Shown here in pieces: positions 1-7,295 of a stretch of DNA of 64,000 nt. The stretch spans positions 1,006,453 to 1,070,452 of the forward strand of contig JABTTW010000002.1 of assembly GCA_015075745.1 (NCBI GenBank). The letters run 5' to 3'. The translations under genes and the position numbers were made by a program. The stretch is from Planctomycetia bacterium. Its GTDB lineage: Bacteria; Planctomycetota; Phycisphaerae; UBA1845; UTPLA1. A model generated the notes under the pieces. The model saw only the letters and a program-made list of their open reading frames with translations. It was not told the DNA's origin and made no database searches. How positions within the stretch are numbered: the first letter of the stretch is position 1; each line of letters starts with the position of its first letter.

Positions 1-1171
1 AGCTTCTCGCCGCCAGCGGCCGATATCCCGCGCAGCTTTTGCCGACGCGCAGCCGATCGATCCGCCGCCCCAGAAGGCACGTCACCTCATACGAGATCGT
101 CCCCAGCCGTCGCGCCACCTCATCCACCCCATTCGGACGGTCATTGTCGTTATCCAGCAAAACCACCTCGTCCCCAACCCCCACCCCGGAAAGCTCCGTC
201 AAATCCAACGCCAGTTGATCCATGCTCACGCGACCGACAACCGGCGCATCGCCCCATTCCGTGCCCACGATCATGTTGTTCGACAGCATCCGCGGGAACC
301 CGTCCGAGTACCCCGCCGGAATGATCCCCAGCCGCGTCGGTCGATTCGTCACAAAGGTCCGTCCATACCCCACGCCGTGCCCCTTCGGCAGTTCCTTCAC
401 CGCCGTCAGGTGCGTCACCACCCGAAGAATCGGTCGAAGGTCAACCTGACCCCGCATGTGACGCGACGGATAATAACCGTAAAGCGCCAGCCCCGGCCGA
501 ACCATGTCCAGATGCGCATCTGGCAGTGCAATCGTCGCGGCACTGTTGGCCAGGTGACGGATGACACCCGGCGGAAGCGCCGCCCCCACCTCGTCGAGAA
601 ACCGTCGAAACACCCCGACCTGCCGCTCCGCGACGCTCACCTCCTCAAAATCGGCCGTTGCAAAGTGCGAATAAACGCCGGTCAGCCGTAGCTGCGGCGT
701 GCGTAGAATATCGCGCACAACCCCCGCGGCATCCTCGGCCAGCACCCCCATCCGCCCCATGCCTGTATCCACTTTGACATGCACGTCGATCGGCGCGCTC
801 AAACGCTGCCGCGATAGGTACTCGACCACCGCCCCATCCGCGATCGTGATACTCAGCCGATGATCCTCAATCACCCCCAGGCGCTCGCCACGCTCCGCCG
901 CGTCCGCCACGCCCAGCACATTCCCCAGAACCAGGATCGGCCGGTCCCAGCCGAGGTCCCGCAGCTCCACCGCTTCAAACAACGTCGCCACCGCCGCCAT
1001 GTCCGCCCCGGCCTCATACAGAACCGGCGCGACCATCGCCATCGAGTGCCCGTACGCATCCGCCTTCAGCGGCGCGCACAGTTTCACCCCCGGCCGACAA
1101 CATGACTTCAACGCGTGATAGTTGTGGAGCAGATCGTCTGTGTTGATTTGAGCGAGTAGATCGGAGCGCAT
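1..1171 (-). CDS. alr: Alanine racemase, C-terminus cut by window edge
   Basis: PLP-dependent alanine racemase, interconverting L- and D-alanine for peptidoglycan in the cytoplasm. The reverse-strand translation runs open from an ATG at 1171 to the window edge (390 codons seen, no stop), so the last few residues are missing. The PLP lysine sits in PLKADAYGHS (K36), the catalytic tyrosine in GVGYGRTF (Y269), and VDTGMGRMG and RVSMDQLALDL match family blocks. The usual KANAYGHG is here KADAYGHS. A second ATG lies 5 bases upstream in another frame and does not give the protein. The gene diverges from rplA. Identity is secure from these motifs; only the end is unknown. Confidence 0.95.
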   Translation of the reverse strand, partial: MRSDLLAQINTDDLLHNYHALKSCCRPGVKLCAPLKADAYGHSMAMVAPVLYEAGADMAAVATLFEAVELRDLGWDRPILVLGNVLGVADAAERGERLGVIEDHRLSITIADGAVVEYLSRQRLSAPIDVHVKVDTGMGRMGVLAEDAAGVVRDILRTPQLRLTGVYSHFATADFEEVSVAERQVGVFRRFLDEVGAALPPGVIRHLANSAATIALPDAHLDMVRPGLALYGYYPSRHMRGQVDLRPILRVVTHLTAVKELPKGHGVGYGRTFVTNRPTRLGIIPAGYSDGFPRMLSNNMIVGTEWGDAPVVGRVSMDQLALDLTELSGVGVGDEVVLLDNDNDRPNGVDEVARRLGTISYEVTCLLGRRIDRLRVGKSCAGYRPLAARS

Positions 1172-1543
1172 CGCATCCCTGCCTTCGTCCGCATGATAAA
1201 CATCGACTTCCCGCCCGACAAAGTTTCGCGGCCTTGCTCCTCCCCGTACGTCCGGCGTTGCCGACGGTTTCCCCTTCTCCGATGTGGGCCTGCGAAGCCC
1301 GGGCGCCCCGCCGGACCGACCCCCTCCCCGCAAATTGCGATTATCCCCTGTCATTTCACGGCTTATGTCCATCCACGTCCGACCCCGCGCACACCTTGAA
1401 GAGCGTCGGCAAATGCCCTACACTGCTGGGCTCGATTTCAGGCGGCATGCGTTGCCCCTCGCGACCTGTCCGCCGACCAAACGTCGCCCGACCACGAGCC
1501 GCTGATCGTGGCAGACCGAAAGGTCGTTAACAGAGGATTGCAC
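1172..1543. other. Divergent intergenic region alr / rplA
   Basis: This 372 bp gap separates divergent alr and rplA. Short proline/arginine-rich reading frames cross it, but none has a ribosome site or recognisable content. It holds a good sigma-70-type promoter pointing at rplA (listed separately) and about 120 nt of rplA leader. rplK, nusG and secE, which often precede rplA, are not here. Confidence 0.6.
1396..1424 (+). promoter_or_regulatory. Putative sigma-70 promoter of rplA-rplJ-rplL
   Basis: TTGAAG (1396-1401), a 17-base spacer and TACACT (1419-1424) form a near-consensus -35/-10 pair. The predicted start lies near 1431, giving a leader of roughly 110 nt before the rplA ATG. It is the only convincing pair in this gap. 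Promoter use is inferred from sequence only. Confidence 0.55.
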
Positions 1544-2389
1544 ATGTCAGAAAAAGAAGAAGCCGTTCCCGGCGTCGAAGCCGCCGCCGAATCGACTCCC
1601 CCGAAGAAGAAGGCCAAGGCCAAAAGCAAGGACCCGGCCAAGGCACAAGCTGCCCCAGAAGGCGGCGACTCCGGACAGCGCAAGAAGCGCGGTCGCCCGA
1701 TGCGCGGCCTCTCCAAGCGCCACGCCCAGAATCTCAAGCTCGTCGAGAAGGACAAGAAGCATCCCCTTCCCGATGCCCTCAAGTTGCTCAAGCAACTGAC
1801 CAAGGGAACGAAATTCGACCAGACCGTCAACATCGTCATGCACCTCGGCATCGATCCCAAGAACGCCGAGCAGATGATTCGCGGCGCAGTTTCCCTGCCG
1901 CGCGGCATCGGCAAGAAGAAGCGCGTCATCGCCTTTGTCGACGGCAACGAGGCCGACGAAGCCAAGGCTGCCGGCGCCGTTGAAGTCGGTGTCGACGAGC
2001 TCATCAAGAAGGTCAACGACGGTTGGACCGACTTCGATGTGGCCATCGCCCATCCGCGAACCATGGGAAAGGTCGGTAAGCTCGGACGCGTCCTCGGCCC
2101 GCAGGGCAAGATGCCCACCCCCAAGAGCGGAACCGTCACAGCGGACATTGCCAAGGCCGTCACCGAGTTCGCCGCCGGAAAGATCGAATTCCGAAACGAT
2201 GCCGGCGGAAACATCCACGCCGTCGTCGGCAAGGCCAGTTTCGCCGATGCCGATCTCTCCGAAAACATCGAATCGTTCGTCGGCCACATTCGCCGACTGA
2301 AACCATCTACCAGCAAGGGACACTACATCAAAAAGGTCTGCATCAGCGGCACGATGTCCCCGGCGATTGAGCTCGAAGTGGCTCAGTAA
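1544..2389 (+). CDS. rplA: 50S ribosomal protein L1, with long N-terminal extension
   Basis: Large-subunit protein of the L1 stalk; in many bacteria it also represses its own mRNA. The ATG at 1544 is chosen because AGAGGA precedes it by about 8 bases; a GTG at 1508 would add 12 residues without a ribosome site. The product is 281 aa against about 230 usually. The extra ~55 residues are Lys/Ala/Glu-rich (PPKKKAKAKSKD, KKRGRPMRGLSKRH). The L1 core then follows: FDQTVNIVMHLGIDPKNAEQ, VRG-like GAVSLPRGIGKKKRV, and HPRTMGKVGKLGRVLGPQGK near residues 172-190. First gene of the rplA-rplJ-rplL cluster; rplJ follows after 19 bases. Confidence 0.95.
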   Translation: MSEKEEAVPGVEAAAESTPPKKKAKAKSKDPAKAQAAPEGGDSGQRKKRGRPMRGLSKRHAQNLKLVEKDKKHPLPDALKLLKQLTKGTKFDQTVNIVMHLGIDPKNAEQMIRGAVSLPRGIGKKKRVIAFVDGNEADEAKAAGAVEVGVDELIKKVNDGWTDFDVAIAHPRTMGKVGKLGRVLGPQGKMPTPKSGTVTADIAKAVTEFAAGKIEFRNDAGGNIHAVVGKASFADADLSENIESFVGHIRRLKPSTSKGHYIKKVCISGTMSPAIELEVAQ

Positions 2390-2408
2390 AGAAAGCGCGA
2401 GGCGTTCA

Positions 2409-2945
2409 ATGAGTCGATCAATCAAGGAAATGATCTGCGGCGATCTCAAGAAGGCCTATGCCGACTTGGATAGCGCCATGGTCGTCAACGTCCACAAGCT
2501 CAGCGGAACCGACGTCAACACCCTCCGCGGCCTGCTCAAAAAGCAGAAGGTCGCCTTGCACGTCGTCAAGAATCGCTTCGCCAAGCGCGTTCTTGCCGGC
2601 ACCGCACTGGAGCCCATCGGCGCCGTCTTGACCGGACCCTGTGCCTTCGTCACCGGCGGCTCGAGCTCGGTCGATGTGGCCAAGCAACTCGTCGCCCTGG
2701 TAAAAGAATATCCGGCGCTGGAGCTTAAGAGCGGAATCGTCGATGGCGATCCCGAGCTCATCACCATCGAGGCCATCTCCAAGCGCCGCAGCAAGGCCGA
2801 GCTCCAGGGAGAAGTCGTCATGCTCGCTGTTTCGCCCGGCAGACGCATCGCCGGCTGCCTCAACGTCGGCGGAAAGATCGCCGGCTGCGTCAAGGCCATC
2901 GTCGACAAACTGGAAAAAGGCGAGGCCATCGCCAAGGTCGCTTAA
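2409..2945 (+). CDS. rplJ: 50S ribosomal protein L10
   Basis: L10 anchors the L7/L12 dimers to the ribosome stalk base. The ATG at 2409 (protein begins MSRSIKEMICGDL) is preceded by GAGG; the longer frame from 2367 overlaps the end of rplA and is not needed. At 178 aa it has normal L10 length. Visible family blocks are VNVHKLSGTDVNTLRGLLKKQ, the KNRFAKRVL segment and LTGPCAFVTGG. It lies 19 bases after rplA and is separated from rplL by an unusually long, hairpin-bearing gap of 202 bases. Confidence 0.95.
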   Translation: MSRSIKEMICGDLKKAYADLDSAMVVNVHKLSGTDVNTLRGLLKKQKVALHVVKNRFAKRVLAGTALEPIGAVLTGPCAFVTGGSSSVDVAKQLVALVKEYPALELKSGIVDGDPELITIEAISKRRSKAELQGEVVMLAVSPGRRIAGCLNVGGKIAGCVKAIVDKLEKGEAIAKVA

Positions 2946-3034
2946 CGGAATGTTTCAAGAGTCCGCGATCGTTGGGTCGCCGGATTTTGTTAGATCAGTC
3001 GAATGACACTCGCTGCTCGGCAGCCCCAATGAGA

Positions 3035-3118
3035 GGCCCCGCTTGTCGGGGTCGGGTTAAACGGGATCACTGGGATTCCGGCTTTCGAGTGCGGTGAAAC
3101 CTGGCGCCTTTGTGCGCC
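3035..3118 (+). promoter_or_regulatory. Two hairpins in the rplJ-rplL intergenic region
   Basis: Two short perfect hairpins lie between rplJ and rplL: GGCCCCG (3035-3041) with CGGGGTC (3047-3053), and GGCGC (3103-3107) with GCGCC (3114-3118). Neither is followed by a T tract, so they do not look like terminators. Such an interval could hold an RNA-processing site or stabilise the rplL message, which needs more product than rplJ. That role is inference. Confidence 0.35.
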
Positions 3119-3147
3119 GTAAAGATTTGGAAAGGTAGAAAGTCATC

Positions 3148-3564
<417 letters not shown>

Positions 3565-3594
3565 AGCCGACCGGTTACTGCTTCAGTTGATTAC

Positions 3595-3641
3595 GGCCGC
3601 TCCGACCGATGCAACAGCATCCTCGGAGCGGCCTCTTTTTT
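3595..3641 (+). terminator. Rho-independent terminator after rplL
   Basis: GGCCGCTCCGA (3595-3605) pairs perfectly with TCGGAGCGGCC (3623-3633), an 11 bp stem with a 17-base loop, followed at once by TCTTTTTT. Placement just after rplL makes it the end of the ribosomal operon. Confidence 0.9.
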
Positions 3642-3670
3642 ACGGGGCACGGCAGAGCAAGAAATAACTC

Positions 3671-3790
3671 CCCGGGTCGCATGGGCCTCCGGCCCGTGCG
3701 TTAGAAACCCTCCCCCCAGGGTAGCATGGGCCTCCGGCCCGTGCGTTAGAAACTCTCCCCCTGGGTCGCATGGGCCTCCGGCCCGTGCGT
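3671..3790. repeat. Three tandem copies of a 44-45 bp hairpin repeat
   Basis: The core GCATGGGCCTCCGGCCCGTG recurs three times with a period of 44-45 bases (unit starts near 3676, 3721 and 3765), joined by TTAGAAA(C/A)... and C-rich spacers. Each core folds as GGGCC-tcc-GGCCC. The copies are nearly identical except in the spacer. It lies between convergent rplL and recO. The open frame on the minus strand across it (HGPEAHAT repeats) is a by-product and not a gene. Confidence 0.85.
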
Positions 3791-3877
3791 ATTGACTGAA
3801 CTTATGCGAACGAGGAATTCCATAATCGCGAGAATTCCACACGAACCCAAAACGCCCGCCAACGCGCCCCGCAAGTC

Positions 3878-4717
3878 TCACTTCCCCCGCTCCGCCTGCC
3901 CCATCATCGCCATCAGCGGTCCGCGCAACCGCGCCTGCTTCCCCATCGTCTCCGTCAGGTGATAATCGAGTATCTCAAACGCCCGATGAATCACGCGCCG
4001 ATCCGCCCGCTCCACCGCCGCATCGACCGCGTGAACCTGCGTACCTCCGACGTCCGCCCTCTCCTCGTCTCCGCCTTCGCCCCCATCCGGCGCCGCGCCG
4101 TTGAGCGTCGCCAGAATCAGCGCAGCCTCGCCGTCAATCCTGATCTTCTCCACGACGTGCGGCTCGCAGTCCCGGCAAATCACCCCGCCCGCGTGCGACG
4201 AAAAATGCAGCATCCGGTCCCCTGCCGCATCGCGACCGCAATTCACGCAGCGCGACATCTCCGGCCGTAGGCCGATCTCGCGCAGCATCGTCCACAAAAA
4301 CTGCACCAGCGCCGCGACGGGGTCGATATTCGCCAGATCGCGCAAGAGCGAGTCAAGCGCATCGAACAGCATCGCGTGCGGATCGTTCACCTCGGTGAGC
4401 TGGGCCGTCACCTCCGCCGCATACTGCGCCGCATACATCCGGTATAGATCGCGATGAACGTGTACGTACGACTCCTCCTGACGCCACTCCGTCAGCGTCG
4501 CCATCGCGTCTTCCTTCCCCGGCCGCTGGGAAAAAACAATGCGCCCCTGCTCGAGCAGGTCGATGCCCGTAGACGCCTTCTTCTTCGTCGAGCGCTTCAC
4601 CCCCTTGGCGATCACCCGCTGCTGACCGTGCTCTCGCGTGAACACCACCAGAATCTGCGAGGTCTCGCTGTAGTCCAGGCGGCGAAGGACGATGCCGATG
4701 TCTTTCTGAAGTGGCAA
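3878..4717 (-). CDS. recO: DNA repair protein RecO
   Basis: RecO loads RecA with RecR and anneals SSB-coated strands in recombinational repair. 279 aa. The N-terminal OB-fold starts with DIGIVLRRLDYSETSQILVVFTREHG; a helical part follows, and a four-cysteine zinc module is intact (C157, C160, C181, C184). The start is TTG at 4717: an in-frame TAA, which is also the corC stop, lies 12 bases upstream and GAGG precedes the TTG by 5 bases. A Gly/Glu/Asp-rich insert (DGGEGGDEERADVGG) interrupts the C-terminal region. Last gene of the pgpH-ybeY-nit-corC-recO operon. Confidence 0.93.
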   Translation of the reverse strand: MPLQKDIGIVLRRLDYSETSQILVVFTREHGQQRVIAKGVKRSTKKKASTGIDLLEQGRIVFSQRPGKEDAMATLTEWRQEESYVHVHRDLYRMYAAQYAAEVTAQLTEVNDPHAMLFDALDSLLRDLANIDPVAALVQFLWTMLREIGLRPEMSRCVNCGRDAAGDRMLHFSSHAGGVICRDCEPHVVEKIRIDGEAALILATLNGAAPDGGEGGDEERADVGGTQVHAVDAAVERADRRVIHRAFEILDYHLTETMGKQARLRGPLMAMMGQAERGK

Positions 4718-4726
4718 GGAGGCCTC

Positions 4727-5980
4727 TTACTCCTGCGAAGCAGGTTCGAGCATCGTCACGCGCAAACGCCGGATCGCCCGGTCCCGCGCCTCGATCACCT
4801 CGATCCGAACGTCCGCCTCAATCAGCGACTCGCCGGGCTTCGGAATCCGCCCCAAGCGCGCCAGCACGAACCCCGCGATGGTGTCGTACGACTCATCCCC
4901 CGGAAGTTGAATGTCCATCGCCTGATTGATCTCTTCAATCCGAACGCGTGCCTCCACCTCCGCCGTACGGTCATCGATCATCCGAATCGGCTCGGGCGGC
5001 AGTTCATCGTGCTCGTCAGCGATCTCGCCGACCAGTTCTTCGAGAATATCCTCGATCGTGACCAATCCCGCCGTTCCCCCGTACTCGTCCAGGACAATGG
5101 CAATGTGAACCCGATTGGCCTGAAAGTCCTTCAAACAGCTCGCGACGTCCTTGGTCTCAGGGACAAACGTCGCCTGACGCATGACTTTCCTGATCGAGAA
5201 GTCCTCCGGCTGATCCACCGCCAGCAGGTCCTTGGTGTAGAGAATGCCGACGACGTGATCGATCGTCTCTTCAAAAACCGGCGTCCGCGAGTGGCCCGCG
5301 GCGATGATCTGCCGTCGAACCTCGTCGTAGGCCAGCCCCTGCTCGATCCCCACCATGTCCGTCCGCGGCGTCATGATCTCGCCGACCAGCGTATCATCAA
5401 GCGTCATCGCCGATCGAATGATATCCCGCTCCGCCTCATCCACCCCTCCGCTCACTTCACCGTGGGACAGCGCGTCGAGAATCTCCCGCTCCACCTCCGC
5501 CGCGTCCCCGGGAACATCCTTCGACACCCCCACCAGCCGTCGAACGATCTCCTCTACCACGCGCGCAATCCCCAGCACCGGCCACGACACCCGTCGCACC
5601 AGCTCCAGCACCGGCAGCGTCCGCGCCAAAAACCCCTCGCCCGCATAACGCGCCAACGCATTCGGAATAATGGCACCGATGAACAGAAGCCAGACCGCGG
5701 AAATCAATCCCACCTGAAGCGGCGCAACGTGCCACGGACCGGCCATGCCGATCTGCCGCCCGACAAGAATGACAAATAAAACAATGCCGAACTGTCGCAC
5801 CACCAGCGTCGTGACCGCATAGGCCTGTTCGTGCGTGTCGAACAAATCCAGCCGCCCCCCCCGGTCGATCCGCCGCAGCGCCTCAATCAATCGACTCCGC
5901 GAAGCCGTGCGAACCGAAACCACCGCCGTCCCGGCGAGCAGCGTCACAAGTGTGCAGACAACGATGAGACCGGTCCACAT
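4727..5980 (-). CDS. CorC/HlyC-family CBS-domain membrane protein
   Basis: Membrane protein of the CorC/HlyC group, linked in other bacteria to Mg/Co efflux. With the ATG at 5980 it is 417 aa. Residues 1-140 hold the DUF21-type membrane segments. A CBS pair spans roughly 198-320 (EIMTPRTDMVGIE; DEYGGTAGLVTIEDILEELVGEI) and a CorC_HlyC-type domain ends the protein. A longer frame running up to 6262 crosses the upstream gene and is not used. GGAGG lies 14 bases before the ATG, rather far. Eight bases separate it from the nitrilase-like gene and nine from recO. The transported ion cannot be told from sequence. Confidence 0.9.
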   Translation of the reverse strand: MWTGLIVVCTLVTLLAGTAVVSVRTASRSRLIEALRRIDRGGRLDLFDTHEQAYAVTTLVVRQFGIVLFVILVGRQIGMAGPWHVAPLQVGLISAVWLLFIGAIIPNALARYAGEGFLARTLPVLELVRRVSWPVLGIARVVEEIVRRLVGVSKDVPGDAAEVEREILDALSHGEVSGGVDEAERDIIRSAMTLDDTLVGEIMTPRTDMVGIEQGLAYDEVRRQIIAAGHSRTPVFEETIDHVVGILYTKDLLAVDQPEDFSIRKVMRQATFVPETKDVASCLKDFQANRVHIAIVLDEYGGTAGLVTIEDILEELVGEIADEHDELPPEPIRMIDDRTAEVEARVRIEEINQAMDIQLPGDESYDTIAGFVLARLGRIPKPGESLIEADVRIEVIEARDRAIRRLRVTMLEPASQE

Positions 5981-5988
5981 AAAGACGA

Positions 5989-6750
5989 TTACTTCCTCCG
6001 ATTTGGCGGCGTCTGCCCACTCAGAGCAACGGGAACATCGGCATACATGACCTCGCCCGCCTCCCTGCAAACGATCGCCCCATCCGGCGCAACGATCATC
6101 GCCATGCCAATAACTCCGCCCAAAGCTCCGTCCGCTTCCGTACTCACGTCCGCCACGGCAAAGTGAGCCCCGAATCGCCTGGCCGTCGCGACCATCTTCC
6201 CCGTAAGTTCCGCTCCCCGTGCCGGCCCCTTGCCCCCCGCCGAAAGAAAGCACCCGGGACAAATCAGCAAATCCGCCTGCCCCGACGCATCACCAGACGC
6301 CCCGGCCGCTTGATAAACATCCCCCGCATTCATCAGTCCAACAGCGCCGATTGCCGTATTCCGCACGTCCACCCCCGACGCACTGGACGCGACCTGCTGC
6401 TCTGCCCCCGCATGCTCGCCCCGCCTCACCGCCACAAGATCGCCATCGTGATCCAGCAGCGCCGAGCACACCGCAAGTCGATTCCCGCTTCGCTCAACGA
6501 GGCCGAAACTGGCGAACACCCCCCACTGTCGAGCCCGATGGGCAATCGCCGCAAGCGTCGGCCCCTCAAGTCGCTCGCCGACGTCCTTATCTCCCCGCGC
6601 CCACTCCGCCACATCGCAAAACGACGGCAAAAGAATCAGGTCCGGCGCCGGATCGGCCTCCGCCGCGCCGTCAAATGCCGCCAATGCACGCTGAAGCGTC
6701 GTCGCCCGATGCCCCATCCGTACCACGAGTTGAACGACGGCGACCCTCAT
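5989..6750 (-). CDS. Nitrilase-fold protein lacking the catalytic triad
   Basis: Carbon-nitrogen hydrolase (nitrilase) fold, 253 aa: MRVAVVQLVVRMGHRATTL at the start, LILLPSF, GPTLAAIAHRARQWGVFASFGLVER, and the DHDGDLVAVRR strand. The three catalytic positions all appear changed. The Glu of the FPE motif is Ser (LLPSF, S43), the Lys region reads VRRGEHAG with Arg, and the ICYD cysteine region reads AVGLMNAGD with Met/Asn. It is therefore probably not a hydrolase; a binding or regulatory role is possible. Its start overlaps the ybeY stop (ATGA), so the two are translationally coupled. The fold assignment is good and the loss of activity is inferred. Confidence 0.75.
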   Translation of the reverse strand: MRVAVVQLVVRMGHRATTLQRALAAFDGAAEADPAPDLILLPSFCDVAEWARGDKDVGERLEGPTLAAIAHRARQWGVFASFGLVERSGNRLAVCSALLDHDGDLVAVRRGEHAGAEQQVASSASGVDVRNTAIGAVGLMNAGDVYQAAGASGDASGQADLLICPGCFLSAGGKGPARGAELTGKMVATARRFGAHFAVADVSTEADGALGGVIGMAMIVAPDGAIVCREAGEVMYADVPVALSGQTPPNRRK

Positions 6751-7295
6751 CGCTTGCGCTTCCTCGCGGAGGCCGTTCGCGAACTCCGCACTTTCTCACC
6801 CTGAGAAAACACTGCGCCGTGGCCCAGTTCCAAAAGAATCTCATCCTCACGTCGATGCATCCGCGCCGCCTTCGACGCCGTGACATCATCATAACCGCAA
6901 AGGTGCAGACAGCCGTGAACGACATACAGGAGCAGTTCCAGCCGCCAGTCCCCGCCGGTTTTCGCCGCGCTGCGCTCCGCCACCGGCTTGCACACCACAA
7001 GCTGCGCATCCACAACCCCGTCGTCCCCCCCGTCGGACAGATCGAAGCTCAATACGTCCGTAGTGCTCCCCAGCCCCATCCACCGCCGATGCAGCTTGCG
7101 CATCTCGGCATCATCCACGATCGCCACCTCAAGCCGCCCGCCCCTGCGACCCTCTCCACCAAAAGTAGCAACCGCCGCCTCCCGAATCCGACCCGCCAAC
7201 ACGCCGCCAGCGCCCGACACCTCCACCTTCACCGCGCAATCGGCGGCCGGCTTGCGACGCAAAACTCTTTTGACTTGGGTTGTTCGGCGACTCAT
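6747..7295 (-). CDS. ybeY: Endoribonuclease YbeY (rRNA maturation factor)
   Basis: Metal-dependent RNase for 16S rRNA 3' maturation and ribosome quality control. 182 aa with RWMGLGSTTDVLSFDL and the active-site block VVHGCLHLCGYDD. The family motif is H-x3-H-x5-H; here H127 and H131 are kept, but the third position is Asp (D137), which can still bind metal. The C-terminus has a basic tail (RSSRTASARKRKR). Start and stop both overlap neighbours by 4 bases (pgpH before, nitrilase-like gene after), and the pgpH-ybeY order is common in bacteria. Confidence 0.9.
   Translation of the reverse strand: MSRRTTQVKRVLRRKPAADCAVKVEVSGAGGVLAGRIREAAVATFGGEGRRGGRLEVAIVDDAEMRKLHRRWMGLGSTTDVLSFDLSDGGDDGVVDAQLVVCKPVAERSAAKTGGDWRLELLLYVVHGCLHLCGYDDVTASKAARMHRREDEILLELGHGAVFSQGEKVRSSRTASARKRKR

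Noticed and set aside
1508..1543. GTG at 1508 as the start of rplA
   Set aside because: It has no ribosome site, while ATG 1544 has AGAGGA at the proper distance.
5981..6262. N-terminal extension of the CorC-like gene
   Set aside because: It lies inside the nitrilase-like gene, reads Gly/Arg-rich, and the membrane domain begins at the ATG at 5980.
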